The translations under genes were made by a program, and so were the position numbers. 64,000 bases of DNA from Tetradesmus obliquus (Eukaryota > Chlorophyta > Chlorophyceae > Sphaeropleales > Scenedesmaceae): assembly GCA_030272155.1 (NCBI GenBank), contig CP126206.1, positions 372,001-436,000 on the forward strand, in the 5' to 3' direction. The number at the start of each line of letters is the position of its first letter. The first letter of the stretch is position 1. Shown here piece by piece: positions 46,139 through 58,895 of the stretch. The notes beneath the pieces were generated by a model. The model worked only from the letters and a program-made list of their open reading frames with translations. It searched no databases and had not been told where the DNA came from.

Positions 46139-46395
46139 TCAAGCTATGCTGAATCAGGATACCCCCGTCCATAAGTCCTATGATGCTCCATGTGGGGTAA
46201 CATGCAGGCGCAGCAGTCCCACAGCACAACATCACGTGATGGACACACCTGCACTACAGTGTAGGCGCAGAGAAGTGTGCAGCGCAGCGGGGTTGCTGGC
46301 TTGCCCTGGACCGGCAGCCGCGACCCCTGCACACCGTGTCATTTTACACAGCCTTCATGTGGCCTTGGTAGACCGCACAGTAGAGCCCATATGAC
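46139..46395 (+). repeat. Dispersed repeat, copy 1 of 2
   Basis: Phrases such as tacccccgtccataagtcct, tgatgct, catgcaggc(g)cagca, cgacccctgcac and gtagagccca recur in order at about 58615-58895. The copies are clearly diverged, so this is an old family. No coding frame is conserved. Confidence 0.6.
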
Positions 46396-46588
46396 ATCAC
46401 GCAGCGCTCGCAACGGCATCACATCGGCACAGTATATAGCTTGAGAAAGCGTGCATCGTATACCGTATGCGCAATGAGTGCAAGGTATCCTGATCCAGCA
46501 TTGCTTGAATTGCGCAGATATGCATCCATCGTTGTCCTAGGACCTCAGTGGATGTCTACATTCGTTCTTATATATATTGCATCATGGC

Positions 46589-46879
46589 ATGCAATTAGCA
46601 GCAGCAGTACGCCAATCACAGCACTTCCAGTATCAGAATGGCAGTGATCCAATGGGCATAGATTACAGCAGTTACCCAGGGCCAACCCCCACGCAATCTG
46701 ACACGGGCACACAGCATACTGGTGCTCCCCATGTTCGAAGTTACCAACCCGTTTCCGAACCACTGTCATCACTGAAATTCATATCCGAACCACTGTCCTC
46801 ACTGAAATTCATATCTGACGACCAAGTGAGATGCAACGGCACCACCACAGTACTACTGTCCCTAGAAAAGCAGACATGA
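46589..46879 (+). CDS. Possible small protein with an 11-residue tandem repeat
   Basis: An ATG at 46589 opens a 96-codon frame ending TGA at 46877-46879. It contains YSSYPGPTPTQSDTG and two perfect in-frame copies of SEPLSSLKFI(S), produced by a 33-bp DNA tandem repeat at about 46756-46821. No family is recognised. Its composition looks more protein-like than neighbouring frames, but no splice partners or homologues can be seen, so it may be a chance frame or a lone exon. Confidence 0.25.
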   Translation: MQLAAAVRQSQHFQYQNGSDPMGIDYSSYPGPTPTQSDTGTQHTGAPHVRSYQPVSEPLSSLKFISEPLSSLKFISDDQVRCNGTTTVLLSLEKQT

Positions 46880-47963
46880 GTATTCGGGCAGTCCAGCAAT
46901 GTCTGGAATGTGTTCAATGTTCTGACATGGCAAAAGCCTGTCCAGACAGGAAGAGCAGGACTTCATGTCCTATGATGCAAGGACATCGCGTGAGCCACAA
47001 AGAGCGCTTGAACGCAACTACAGGTGCACCAAAAGGTATAATAAACAACCGCACTTGAGCCCCGCGCAGCAACGCATCATGCCGTAAAGCTGCAGTTACT
47101 AGGGTGTGCTTGGCATGTTGTGTTCCCATGAGCATTTGATCACGCAGTTCATACTTAAAGGACTTGTTTTGGTCGTCACGTGTGCACATAGTTGGACACG
47201 ACATACATCGACGTAGTTGTAACCTGGCAGCCCGTCCACCTTGAGTGCTCAGAGCCTGACACCTGCTGCGCCCGGCACCTCGCACACGCAGCCACACAGC
47301 ACCAGTCAAAGCAGGTTGCAGAGAGCCATCAAATGCTGGGAAACAGCTCTGCTGTGCTGCAGTACAGTCGGTGCTTTCATCAGGTTACAGCAGGGGTGCA
47401 GCTGGCAGCAGCCAGGTCTGCTGCACATGCCAGCTGCCTTGAGTCCTGCACACGCAGTTTACAGCAACGACAGCAGCGCTGCTTGGCAAGCAGCGCAGAG
47501 CATGTTCACACACGCTATGAAAATACTTAACCAACACAGACATGTGGTATTACTGTCCCCATTCCAGAGTAGAGGAAAATGAGGTTGTTCATGTTCCTGA
47601 AAGTCGACCGAAGGGACATAGATCTACATGTACGCACTACAACAGTCACTGCTGCATACCGAAAGTGGTACAGTCACCCCGTGACTACACCCGGGGTGTA
47701 AGCAGTCACGGGTGGCACAGTCACATGTGTGCACATGCGCTGTAGCTGAGCTGTGTCTTCCTTGCAGTCATGACACACTGTGAGCTGACCCCCCCTGTTT
47801 CAGCAGACATTAGCCAAAATTCAGCGCCTGCGCCACTGAATTCTGCTGACTGCGGTGAAATTTTCAGCTGGCCTCTGAAGTTGGGTGAACACAAGTTGAT
47901 TTTTAGGTGCACTTTCAGCATTTCTCACTGCTGAGTATCCCTGAATTTGTCATCACCCGCCTG
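46880..47963. other. No recognisable gene
   Basis: Only overlapping short frames. A 27-bp phrase (cactgtgagctga, C run, tgtttca) at 47776-47802 is repeated at 49418-49444. The following 150 bp is rich in TTCAGC/GCTGAA words, like 49130-49350. Confidence 0.4.
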
Positions 47964-48243
47964 CTGGTGAAAACCGAAGGAAGGACACTGCTATGTCCTC
48001 GCGGCTCTCCGCAGGATTAATCCTCCGACGGAATATTCCGTCGATTGCTGGCTACATACATACCAGCCCTGCCAGGCACGCAGCCAACCGTATGGGTAAC
48101 CCCCACCTGCTGCCTGGTGAAGGCGGTGAGGGGGTCTGGGTGGTCTACCCCTCACCAATAGAGAGGCAATAATAGTCGTAGTTTCCGCTCCGTACGGGGC
48201 GCGGTTGCCGATGCCGATGACAAGGTATGGCTTACAAGAAGAC

Positions 48244-48280
<37 letters not shown>

Positions 48281-48281
48281 G
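47964..48281 (+). mobile_element. (ATT)n-tailed retroposon, copy 3, with target duplication
   Basis: The longest copy, plus orientation, ends in (ATT)n at about 48244-48280. The 11-bp repeat tcacccgcctg flanks it at 47953-47963 and 48282-48292. It encodes RRNIPSIAGYIHTSPARHA, then GNPHLLPGEGGEG, then WVVYPSPIERQ and stop, shared with copies 1 and 2, and has a 16-bp insertion forming a small palindrome near 48018-48045. It is a 5'-truncated retroposon, probably the end of a LINE open frame. Confidence 0.8.
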
Positions 48282-48292
48282 TCACCCGCCTG

Positions 48293-50112
48293 ATTTTTCA
48301 GTGTCTCTAGTCCTGGCTCGCTCTCAAGCTCGCTCTCAAGCTCTATGTGTCAACACTATGATGCACTCTAACGCTTGGTTTCAGTTGTCTGTGACCGTCC
48401 GGCACTGAGAGCAAGTGCAAACGCAATTGCTCTCAGGCGTCGGGTCTCTTGCTGGTCACGTTTCTTGCGCTGGACAATTTTGATAGTCATCTAATACTTT
48501 ATTTTGAAGTGCGCGACACATCTAGCAGGCACACAGGCCATCCTGCTCTCAACTACCGGCGGTTACCGTCAGCTGTCAGCAGCGTGCGAGTGCTGCGAGT
48601 GCTGCTGGGCACAGGCAACACAGTAATACACAACGGCAAGCACATCCAGCCTCTGCTGCTGGCCGTTGGAGAAATGGATGTGACAGAGCTGGTCAAGGGG
48701 TTACAGTGCACTTGGGTACCTGTACCAGTACCTCTGCAAATCATGCCATCCAAGCATGTTGCGTGGCATGCACAAGAAGCAAGGCTTGCAGGATGCAGCT
48801 GTGAAGAGCTTTAAATACTTCTGGTGTCCTACTGGCTGATGGTTTGTGTTGTGTCTTCAACTGGCTGATGAGGAAGGCTGCTGCTGCTGCTACTGCATGC
48901 AGTGCGCAACTGCTGCTGCTTCTGCTGTTTGTTGCCGCAGGTGGTGCCCTGCATCCCAGCAGGCGCTCTAACTGTTTTCTGACGGCTGCCTGCTGGTGTT
49001 CGACCTGCAACAGACCACGTTACATGCAGTAGCAAGCTGTACCAGCTTGGCAAGGCTGTCTGCTGCTGGGACAACAGTGCTGCCCAACTGCGGTTGAAAA
49101 GAGATGAATCATTACGTGAACCTCGTTTATTCAGCGTCTTTCGCTGCTGAAAGATGCCGCTGAAGTATCGCGCGCTTGTACTCGCCGTGAATTTTTCAGC
49201 GGCAGCCAGTGATTATTGCTTAAAAGCACTGAAAGCACACTAAAAAAGCTACGCTATTACGCACATTCAGCGTTTTCAGCAACATTCAGCAACATTAACT
49301 GCACAGATTCAGCACTGAATGTTGCTGAATTCACCAGCTGCCAGTGGCTGAAAGTTGCTGATCAGCAACGCTGTTGCATGCTGTCTCTACGTACAGATAT
49401 ACTGTACAGTTTACTGTCACTGTGAGCTGACCCCCCCTGTTTCATGAAACAACGCAAGAGGGGGCAGCAGCACGCATTATACATGCAGACAGAAGTTGGA
49501 GCAGTTTCCCGCTCGCCCTTTAATGCATACGGAGCGCGCTGAAGCCCACACGGTGGGACTGCGACAGGCCAGGTCGACTTGGCCGAATAACGTCATTCGG
49601 CCCACTGGACTGCTTGCATGAGATCAGCTGCCCTTGAATCCTTTGTGTATTCATCAACACACTCATAATAAGGATGTCCCGTCCACTACAGGGTGATGCG
49701 AAATACGACCTATCGGCGGACAGCTGCGTTCTTGTTACTGTTTGCCATCACACACGCAGCGAAAACGGCAGCAGCACAGTCAACAATCTTAATGCAGTGT
49801 TCTGAAAATTTCTGCAAAACTGACGTGCATGACTTCACGGTGGATATTGAGCCGCGAGTACGCCTGCGCCTGAGCCAACGCTCACGAGTATTCCTGGTCA
49901 CTAGGTCCTGCGATAGAACCATGTATGGCATCGCAACTATGATACATCATTCAGAGAACATCTAGCAATTATTGGACTGGTTCCGTTGCTGGTGATGTAG
50001 TGGTGGTCCTGTGTCCAACCACTCATTTGTGATCTCCATCTGATCATATGCGCTGCACTTCAATCGTCCGGGCCAGCTGTACAATTCACCTTCACATCCA
50101 GCAAGTGACACT
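48293..50112. other. No recognisable gene; GH38 upstream region
   Basis: A plus frame of 121 codons at 48449-48814 (YRRLPSAVSSVRVLRVLLGT) and a 90-codon plus frame at 49693-49965 with a signal-like start (MMRNTTYRRTAAFLLLFAIT) are open but not assignable. TTCAGC-rich DNA occupies 49130-49350. The last few hundred bases should carry the GH38 promoter. Confidence 0.4.
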
Positions 50113-53100
50113 ATGATGCCCAGACTGCTGTTAGTTGCAGCACTAGCGCTGCTGCTAGGGCCGCAGCAGGCAGCATGTAGGAGTGCCCTGTACAACACCA
50201 CACACAGTCGTGTGGAGGGGAAGCTGAATGTGCACATCATCAGCCACACTCATAACGACCCAGGCTGGTTGAGCAGCTACGTACAGTATCACCGGACACT
50301 AGACCTGGACGGCCACACTATTGGTGAGGCACAGTGTTTCTGCTGTCCTGCAGATGAATGCCAATTGCATATCACTATGCGAGTCCACGCATTCACATGT
50401 GCCTTGCAGTTCAAGTCTATGTGGGTGTGCTTGTTTGGGGGTAACATACAGTTGATACAGTGCTGCAGCATGTTACAGCAGTCACTGTCAATCATTCAAA
50501 CAGGTGTCAGGCAGAACGTGTGCCTGTGTTGCCAGCTACCGCTGAAATATCAAGTTGAGGATCAGTGCATTGAACTCTGCTGCAGCAGTGAGCATTGTTT
50601 ATGCTTTTCTAGACACAGGACATGACAGTCAAGCAATCAAAGTGGCCTCAGAGAGCAGTGGTCAAAATGCTAGTTTGCCAAATCATGTGCTTTCCCTCTT
50701 CATCTGTTCATGCTCAGACAGCATCGTGCTTATGTTGTGTTTGTGCTGAGTCAGCAAAACCCAACTGCTGCTGCTGCTGCTGCTGCAGGTGGTGTGGAAG
50801 CAATTCTGGACACCGTGGTCAGCAGCCTTGTTGATAACCCAGACAGGACGTTTGTGTATGCCGACCTGGCCTTCTTTGTCAAGTGGTGGCAGGAGCTGCA
50901 CGAAAACACCAAGGAAGTCGTGCGGCAGCTTGTGCAGCAGGGGCGCTTCGAGTTCACTGGTGGGGGCATCGTACAGCATGACGAGGCCAACAGCCATTAC
51001 AGCGGCATGGTGGACCAGATGAGCCTCGGCATGCATTTTCTGCAGCAGGAGTTTGGCCATGCGCCCCGTATAGCATGGCAGGTGAGCGACTGCGTGCCCC
51101 AAGGGTTGGTGAACCACAGTGCATTCTTCCATGAGGAATCACAGAGTTGTTCATGTGCAACATGCATGCACAGCAAGAGGCTCTTGCTTGCGGCAAGGAT
51201 GTGGGTGGCGCTGCCAAAGCAAGGGTGCAGACAGTTCCGGCCTTGCATTGCTCAAACGCTGCATTGCAGCTAGATCACCACTGCTACAGCACTGCACATG
51301 GGGCTTGTTGTGCTGTTCATGCATGCATGGTTCCATGCTGATGTTTCTAACTGTACATACTGTGTGCATGCTGCAGCTTGATGGGTTTGGCCATAGTCGC
51401 ACAGAGCCGCTTCTGAAGTCGATGGGCGGGTTTGATGCAATTTTTTTCGGCAGGTGTGGATCGACGCAAGCTCTGCTGTGGCAGCTTAATGTGGGCTCCC
51501 TGTTCAGGCCCTATGCTGTGACAGGCTCGTCAAGCACCCTCTGATGCCAGGGCACCCAAACACAAGCAGCGTAGCTCTGCCGTGCATGCTTGCAGCCAGA
51601 ACAAACTACCTGCAAAGTAATCATGTTCTGGTCCATGTTTTGCAAGACTGCAACTGCTTCTGATCTTTGTAAATGTCCCTGGTTGTGCTTCATATGGACG
51701 ACTCCTGCAGATCAGACGAGTCTGATATGCAGCAACGCAAAGCCAATCACAGCCTCGAGTTGGTCTGGCGCGGCAGTGAATCATACGGAACAGAGACTGA
51801 TATGTTCACATCGCAGTATCCAACAGGTGTGCAGAAGGGGTGCGAAGCTGTATCTGATTGAGCAGCATGACCTGCCACCAGCTTGTCGAGCCAGGAGACA
51901 GTCACACTACAAACATATGTATTGTACACAATGACCGCCCATTGCTGATTGCGTTTTTCTTGGGTAATGCTGCCCCGCACAAGCAGGACCACTGCTCACA
52001 CCTGACACCCTTCTTCAACTGCTTACTGACTATCCTACTGCTGCTTGACCATGGTTCATGTCCTTGATACAGGAAATTATGGTGAGTGATGATTTGGGAC
52101 TGCCTGACACAGTCTTATCTAGGTACACGTGTGGTGCACACTTGCTTGCTGTGTTGGCTGTTTCTGTCCACAATGGTATGTCATCAATGCCAGGCCTGAA
52201 CAAGATCTGCCTAGTTGCTGACAAAACACATCCATTGTCGCTGTCTTGACGGCATCAAGGCTTGTGTAACATTGTGTGTATGTGCTTGCATACAGGTCCT
52301 CCGTCTATGACTTGGTTTTTTGAGCGCCGCAATAATTATGGTGAGCATTACTTCAAACATTCTTGTAAAAAACAGGTGACTGCTGAATTACAACAGCACA
52401 TTGTATGCAGCGGGAGCAATATCCATGTTCTGTTGTTCCCGCGCCTGCCAACCTTGCCGACAGTCTAGCTTTGGCAAGATCCTCTCACCAGGACATGCAG
52501 AGAGTAGGAGTAGTAGTAGCAGGGAAAACTAAGACACTGCACGCTGTGAGCTGCTGTAACCATGTGAACCCCATGAGCCTTGTCTGGCTTCTTAGCGGGT
52601 GGGTCTGGCCCTTCTTTGGTAACTGGTAAATGACTTGAAAACGTGAATTGCTACTGGACCTAATGGTGTTTCAAGCCATGATCAATGTTTTTCAGGCCAA
52701 CAGTTTTATGCCCTGATTGCACCGTCTGAAATGGCACTTTCAACCTGACTTTTTGTTACATCAATCGGGTATCTCTTCTGACATGAGACAAACTACACCC
52801 AATCAATGTAGCACTGATACACTTCTGTCGCGTGCAATGTGTGTACCCTTGCAGCTAAAACTTTGGCAGACTCAATTAAGGACGACCCAGAGACAGGTCA
52901 ATACAACGTAAACGGAGCAGTCGACATGTTTGTTCAAAAGGCTAAGGAATGGCAAAGCTCTGTGAGAGGTGCGCTATACAGTGCTGTCACTACAGTTTCG
53001 CTGACTGTACAGCGCTGAGCTTGTATGTGGCACAACGCAAGGCTCCAAGAATGTGCTATCCAGCAATAGGTGTGTTTTTTTGCGCCTGAGTGCCCTGCGT

Positions 53101-56100
53101 GTAGCACCTCGTTGTCACAATGCGGCTCATGTTGAACTCCACTTGTCACTTCGGAAACTGGTGCAACTTTTTTGAACTGTCATCATCATAGCTAGGCTTG
53201 GCCATCTCAGTCCAACCTTTTGTTAGTATCAAGTCCACTCCTACCCATGTCACTCTGATATATCAGTCTGTACTGAGCAGATGGCAAATGTACCGGGATG
53301 CGAATGAAGTTTATATGTTGTGTGATAACAAGCTAACAGCGTGCAAGTGCAGGAATGTTCTTTGTGATGGTCGCTCTGACTGGTTGCTTGTTTGCCTGTT
53401 TGCTGTTGTCTGCAGGCAATGATGTATTCTTTTTCATGGGCTCTGATTTCACCCACAGCGATGCCCGCATGTGGTTCAACAATGTAGACAAGGTGTGGTG
53501 CCAAGAGCCACTTGAACAGTTGCTTGTGACATACAACATACCTCTGTATGTGCATAAGTAAAGACAGTCCATGGTAGCCACCCGCATCAGCTGGCAATGC
53601 TTGAGATATCAAATGTTTGGACCATACTAATCAGAAATACCTGAACATGGTTGTGCTTGATGTATTGTGTGGTGCTGGCAGCAGCCGCTGCCTAATTGCT
53701 GATCTGTGCGGCGTGGCATACTGTCAGCTGCAATGCAGCAGAGTTGCTGCGTTTGCTGCTGCTGCTGACGCTGCTGCTACTGCTGCTACGTGTAGATGAT
53801 TCATTACGTCAACAAGGATGGGCGGGTTAACGCCTTTTACAGCACTCCGTCTCGTTACCTTGCAGCAAAGCGGGCAACACCGGGCTTGCAACTGCCTCTG
53901 AAAACTGACGACTTCTTTCCGTACTGTGGCAACACAGACGGCTCAGACTACTGGACAGGCTACTTCACTAGTCGGCCTACCCTCAAAGCACAGGTGGGTG
54001 CTTCCGCTGCAGTGCTCATAGGCGATGAGCAGGTAGCGCACCAAGCACTACTATTGTCCGCGGTGTCAGCGCCAAGGGATGTATGGCCCTTCCAGCGCAG
54101 GCAATACCGTTTGTTGGCTGTAACTTGGACCAAAAGCAGCGTTGGCACGTGCAATGCCTGTCTCAAGGTTGCATAGAAGCGGCAAGCTGTTTGCGACCTG
54201 TCAGGTTGCACGCTATGGCATTACCACAACATACAGCGCGGCGCAAGGCTGTGTGCTTGGGTTGGTGTACATGTGCAGGTCCGTCGCGGCTGGGCTCTGC
54301 TGCGTGCGATACACCAAGTTGAAGTGTTGGCACAGCTGCAGCCCGGAAGTCGCCAGCTTGCCACATCTAGAGGCATGCAATATGAAGGGGCTCAAAAGGC
54401 ATCTGAAACTGTGCAGCTAGCCCACAAGCTAGCACCCGACAATGACCCAGCGGTGCTGGAGTTTGCTTTGGCAACGAGCCTGCATCATGACGGCATCACA
54501 GGTATATACTGGCTGCAACCCAAGTGCTACACGGTGATACAATCTTACACACCTTACACCGGCACAGCAGACTGACCACAGCCGATGGTTGCACCTCATA
54601 AAATGCATTGCAGTGGTGTCTGCGTCCTGTTGAGCAGCACACCATAGGTGGCATACTGCTTTTGGCATGCACTACATGCAGGAGCACAAACTGCAGCAAG
54701 CACATCACACAATGTTTTCTACACACATCATGATTTCACTGGACGCCTTTAGGCCACAACACATGGTCTCACATTGCGCCTTGACTTGTCACGATGGAAG
54801 TTGGATGGAAGAAGTGACCAGTCAACCCAACTCAGGCCATGGTGCTAAGTATTCACTGCCTCACATGTCGTGCCTTGCTCCTGCTATGAAGGCAGCAACT
54901 AGATCGAGTTTGCTGCTGAAATCACAGGCACCCAGGTGACGCCGGTGACAAAAGACTACGAGCACTGGCTGCACATAGGCATGGTCAAAGCTGCACCCAG
55001 GTTCCTGCTGGGCCTGCAGCAGTTGGTGTTCCCTTCCAAGGAGCGCAGCAACACAGCAATGCTCCCCACAGCTCAGCCACGCACTGGCGGCATTTTCCGG
55101 CGCAGGCTAGTGCAGCAAGACGCTGCAAATACCACACTAGAGGCACTGCCCGAGACGGCAGCAGCAGACAGCACACCACGTGCACCGGTGCTCAACATGT
55201 GCCTCAACCTCAACAGCAGCCTGTGCAGCAGCTCAGTGAAGCTCTCAAAAGCCGGCGGCTTCCTGCTGGTGGTGTACAACCCTCTGTCTTGGTCGTACAG
55301 TTGGGGCATACGAGTACCGGTAGACACTGGCCGCTACTCGGTGACAGGTCCTGATGGAAAGCCTGTACCAAGTCAGCTGCTGCCGCTTTCAGTTGGCTCA
55401 AAGTTGGTTTGGGCAGCCAGCAAAGATGCCAAGGAAGACAGCAACAAACCCAGCGGAGAGCTGGCGCTGCTGGTCACAGTGCCACCGCTTGCACACGCTG
55501 TGTACAAGGTTGTGCGGCAGGCTGGTGAGGAGCCTGGCCTGCAAGGGAAGCAACATGATATCAACGCAGCAGTCACCATCTCCGCAGTTGCAGCCAACTC
55601 CAGCCTGCAGCTGTCCAACGGCGAGCTGCAGCTTACAGTTGGCGCTGCTGGCATCAGCAGTGTGTATGTGGCTGGTGGCAGCAACATCAGCTACAGCTCA
55701 ACACTGATCAAATACCAAGGGCCATTCCACAGGTCTGGGGCTTACACATTCTCAGCAACGGGTGAACCGTCAGTGGCGGCGCCGAGTGAGGTGGTTGTTG
55801 CTCGCGGCCCTGTGCTGCAGGAGGTGCGGCAGCGGTTTGACGGCGTGCCAGGCGCACTGACAACACGCCTGTGGGCTGGCCAGTCGCACTTGGAGTTGGA
55901 ATGGACTGTTGGCCCGCCACCAGGGGGTGATTGGGAGGCTTTTGTGCGCTACAGCAGCAACATCAGGTCAGAGGGCCTCTGGTTCACTGATGCCAACGGC
56001 AGGGAGTACCAGCAGCGGAGGCGGGACTACCGCCCCTCCTTCAAGCTGCCTGCTGGTGCCAGTTCACACCGCCTGCCAGCTAACATCTACCCCATCACCA

Positions 56101-57685
56101 CGGGCTGCTACATACAAGATACTGAATTGGCCATAAATATAGCTGTGGACCGTGCGCAGGGCGTCGTTTCCCTATCAGATGGTCAGCTTGACATCAACCT
56201 GCACAGAACCAGTGCCGGAGACGATGGCAAGGGGATGAATGAGGGCCTACATGATGGGCATGTAGCAGCTGGCTTCCACCTTGTGTCATTCAAGGCAGCT
56301 GCTAGCAGCAGTACAACCAAGGATGGCATCACTCGGCGGCACTACGAGCAGGTATTGTCTGGCGTGTACTCTTCCTTACGGACCATGCCCTGCACAGTTT
56401 TTGCGGGTTGTTTTTTCAATGGTTCTTTTCAGGCATAGCGGCATCTGTGAGTTTTGCATAACACCACAGCTAGCCTACGTGCTCAGAAGCACCAGTTGTG
56501 TGCACTTCAAAGTATCTCATAGTGCGTACACCACCAGAACAAATGACGAACGCATGTGTCAACCAGCACTTGCTGCCTAATGATGCTGTGCCAGCACATG
56601 GGTCAAGCAGCAACATGCGTTACATTGTAAACAACCAGAGGCCAACAATTGCTTCTCTGTCCAGCATTTGGGTGGTGGGTATGGCAGTTTTGTACAGCAT
56701 CACACACATGCTGTGCAACATGCGCTAGCATAGCTGGCATTTCATCAATACAAAGCAACCGTGGCAACTGACGCTGCCTAAACAAGCGCGAGTTGTTTGC
56801 AAAGTATCAGCTCTGTTTGGGTACTGCTGCTCCCTGTAACTCTTAGTGTCCTTGGCCCTGCTGCTACACCTCTGCTTCCAGGTGCTGAATGACCCCCTGC
56901 AGCTTGCATTCAGTGCCGTGGACGTCCATGTCCAGAATGAGGCCACACTGAGCAAGCCAGCCACAACAGAGGGCTTGCCAGGTAACGTGCACCTGCTGAC
57001 TGCGCGGTGGCTGAGCTGCAGCAGAATCCTGGTGCGCTTGAGCCACATGTTCCAGGCTGGAGAGGACAAACTGATGTCACAGTCTGCGACCGTGAAGCTT
57101 GCAGCAGTGGCACAGCTGTTGAAGCTCAAGGTGACACATGTGCAGGAGGCCACACTGTTTGGTGAGCGTTCGTTGAGCGACAGCGATGCGACAAGGCCAC
57201 AATACAACATCAGTGAAAAGCTCACAATGTGGCAGCCGCCGTTGCTGCTGCCGCCGACTGCACTGAGCTTCAGCAGCAACCGCATAGTGGGGCCCATTCC
57301 ACTCGGCACAGGAGTGACGCTGAACCCTATGCAGGTCAGGGCATTCTATTTCACAGTGTCCAGAAGCACACTATGCGCTGACCCACCAAAGCAGACCCTG
57401 TCAAAAGCTGGAGTTGTGCCTGCGGCTGCGGCCATGGAGGTGGAGAGGAGCAAGACTGTATCGGTGCTTGTACGACACCTGCCAGGCGTTGAACCAACTA
57501 TTGCGCAGGTGGCATCGCTTTCGCACAGTGCGCTGCTGCTGCTGCTGCTTGTGCCCACTGGCATAGCAGTTGGCATTGCTGCTGCTTGTTTAGTTGGACG
57601 GTCCTACATGCAGAAAATTGTCACAGCAGGCACAAAGCAGGAAAAAATGAAAAGCATTGCGCGCAATGAATACATCAATCTGTAA
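50113..57685 (+). CDS. GH38 class II alpha-mannosidase, lysosomal type (11 exons)
   Basis: Exons: 50113-50323, 50789-51081, 51377-51453, 51711-51826, 52296-52340, 52855-52968, 53416-53492, 53796-53993, 54279-54501, 54928-56351 and 56882-57685. All are GT-AG and the phases close to 1193 residues. A signal peptide (MMPRLLLVAALALLLGPQQA) precedes LNVHIISHTHNDPGW; H47 and D49 are zinc ligands. The nucleophile is D170 in IAWQLDGFGHSRTEP. Further hallmarks are DAIFFGR, LELVWRGS, FFFMGSDFTHSDARMWFNN, YSTPSRYL, DDFFPYC, YWTGYFTSRP and HHDGITGT (446-453, zinc His). The pattern follows MAN2B1-like lysosomal/vacuolar enzymes, which cleave alpha-mannose from glycoproteins. Unusually, a C-terminal helix (LLLLLLVPTGIAVGIAAACL, about 1143-1165) and a 28-residue basic tail suggest membrane anchoring. 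All key catalytic residues are present. Several acceptors follow CTG runs. Confidence 0.95.
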
Positions 57686-58614
57686 CACATCAAGGTGACA
57701 GAGAGAGTTGGATTCTCCACAAGAGAGGGTCATCTTCATGCCACAAGTCCAAATGATATGCTGATGCCAGCTGGATTGCATTGTTGAAGTGAAGCAGACG
57801 TGTCGTGTACTGAGTGTTGGTACAGCTGCACATCCTTGATGCTGCCAACTTTAATGAAGGTTTTGTAGGGTCCTAAAACCCACAGCTGACCATGGGGCAC
57901 TGTGAGTTTATGGAGCTTTGAAAAGAAGATTTTCAACACGCATCATGCCACAAACGATCATAGATGTTGCAAGTTTAAAAGAAGATGTCAGTACATGAGT
58001 AATCAGTACACAAGGGCTGGTAGTATGAGTGCAGACTGACAGTAAGCGGGTGGTGTCTACACCTGGGTAAAGCAGCCAGCATGCAGCGGACAAGAAGCAG
58101 TGAGTGAAAGACGTTTGCCTAATCGTAGGGTGTGGATGTCATGCGTTCATTTCTTCAAACCAGGCGACCACTGTTGACGGTGTTTGTCACCAGACTCGAG
58201 TCTAAGCGAGTGAGTGCAAACGTGCACAACATTGAGATCAGATGGACAATTCATGCGGCTCCTGGATTCCAGGAGTTGAGGTACATGTATAGGTGCGCAC
58301 CTTCAGGAATAGTTGTGCTCCAGGCTCACAGGAGTACAGGCTATGCGGCCTTCATGTAAAAGGACGAATTTACGTGTTGAGCTTGAGCACAGGCATGTGC
58401 TAGGGGGCAGCTGAGATGTTCAGGGCTTGAACCTATTTTACTTAACTAACCGGTGTACACGTGGCTGCACTGCTCTTGTATATCCATGGTAACGCCTGGG
58501 ACCCAAAACTAGGATGTTTGAACACCATGTACAGCCCTATTCAGATCATACAGCACAACCGTTAGTACACAGGTTAGCCATGTAAAAGGACGGATGTACA
58601 CACAGTAACTGCAA

Positions 58615-58794
58615 ATCTGCGCACCTTCAAGCAAATTTAAACCAGGAGACCCCCGTCCAAAGTCTCCTGATGCTTCGAGTGGGCTGCTCATGCAGGCACA
58701 GCAATCCGGCAGCATGCCACCAAGCGACAGACATGCCTGCAGTGCAAAGAAGTTTTGCTTGGCAGCAGTATCAGCAAGTGGCACCCCCGCGCGG

Positions 58795-58830
<36 letters not shown>

Positions 58831-58895
58831 CTGCGACCCCTGCACCCTTCCTTCAAGTAGTCATTGGTATACAACAGTGTAGAGCCCAGTCATGA
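58615..58895 (+). repeat. Dispersed repeat, copy 2 of 2
   Basis: Diverged partner of 46139-46395, interrupted by the poly-G run. Its leading phrase (ctgcgcaccttcaagca) also occurs near 2604. Confidence 0.6.
58796..58827. repeat. Poly-G run of 32
   Basis: Uninterrupted run after gcgcggc; capable of forming G-quadruplexes on the plus strand. Confidence 0.95.

Noticed and set aside
49693..49965. 90-codon frame with a signal-like start (MMRNTTYRRTAAFLLLF)
   Set aside because: Plausible leader but no domain and no phase-consistent link to the GH38 exon 1, which has its own signal peptide.
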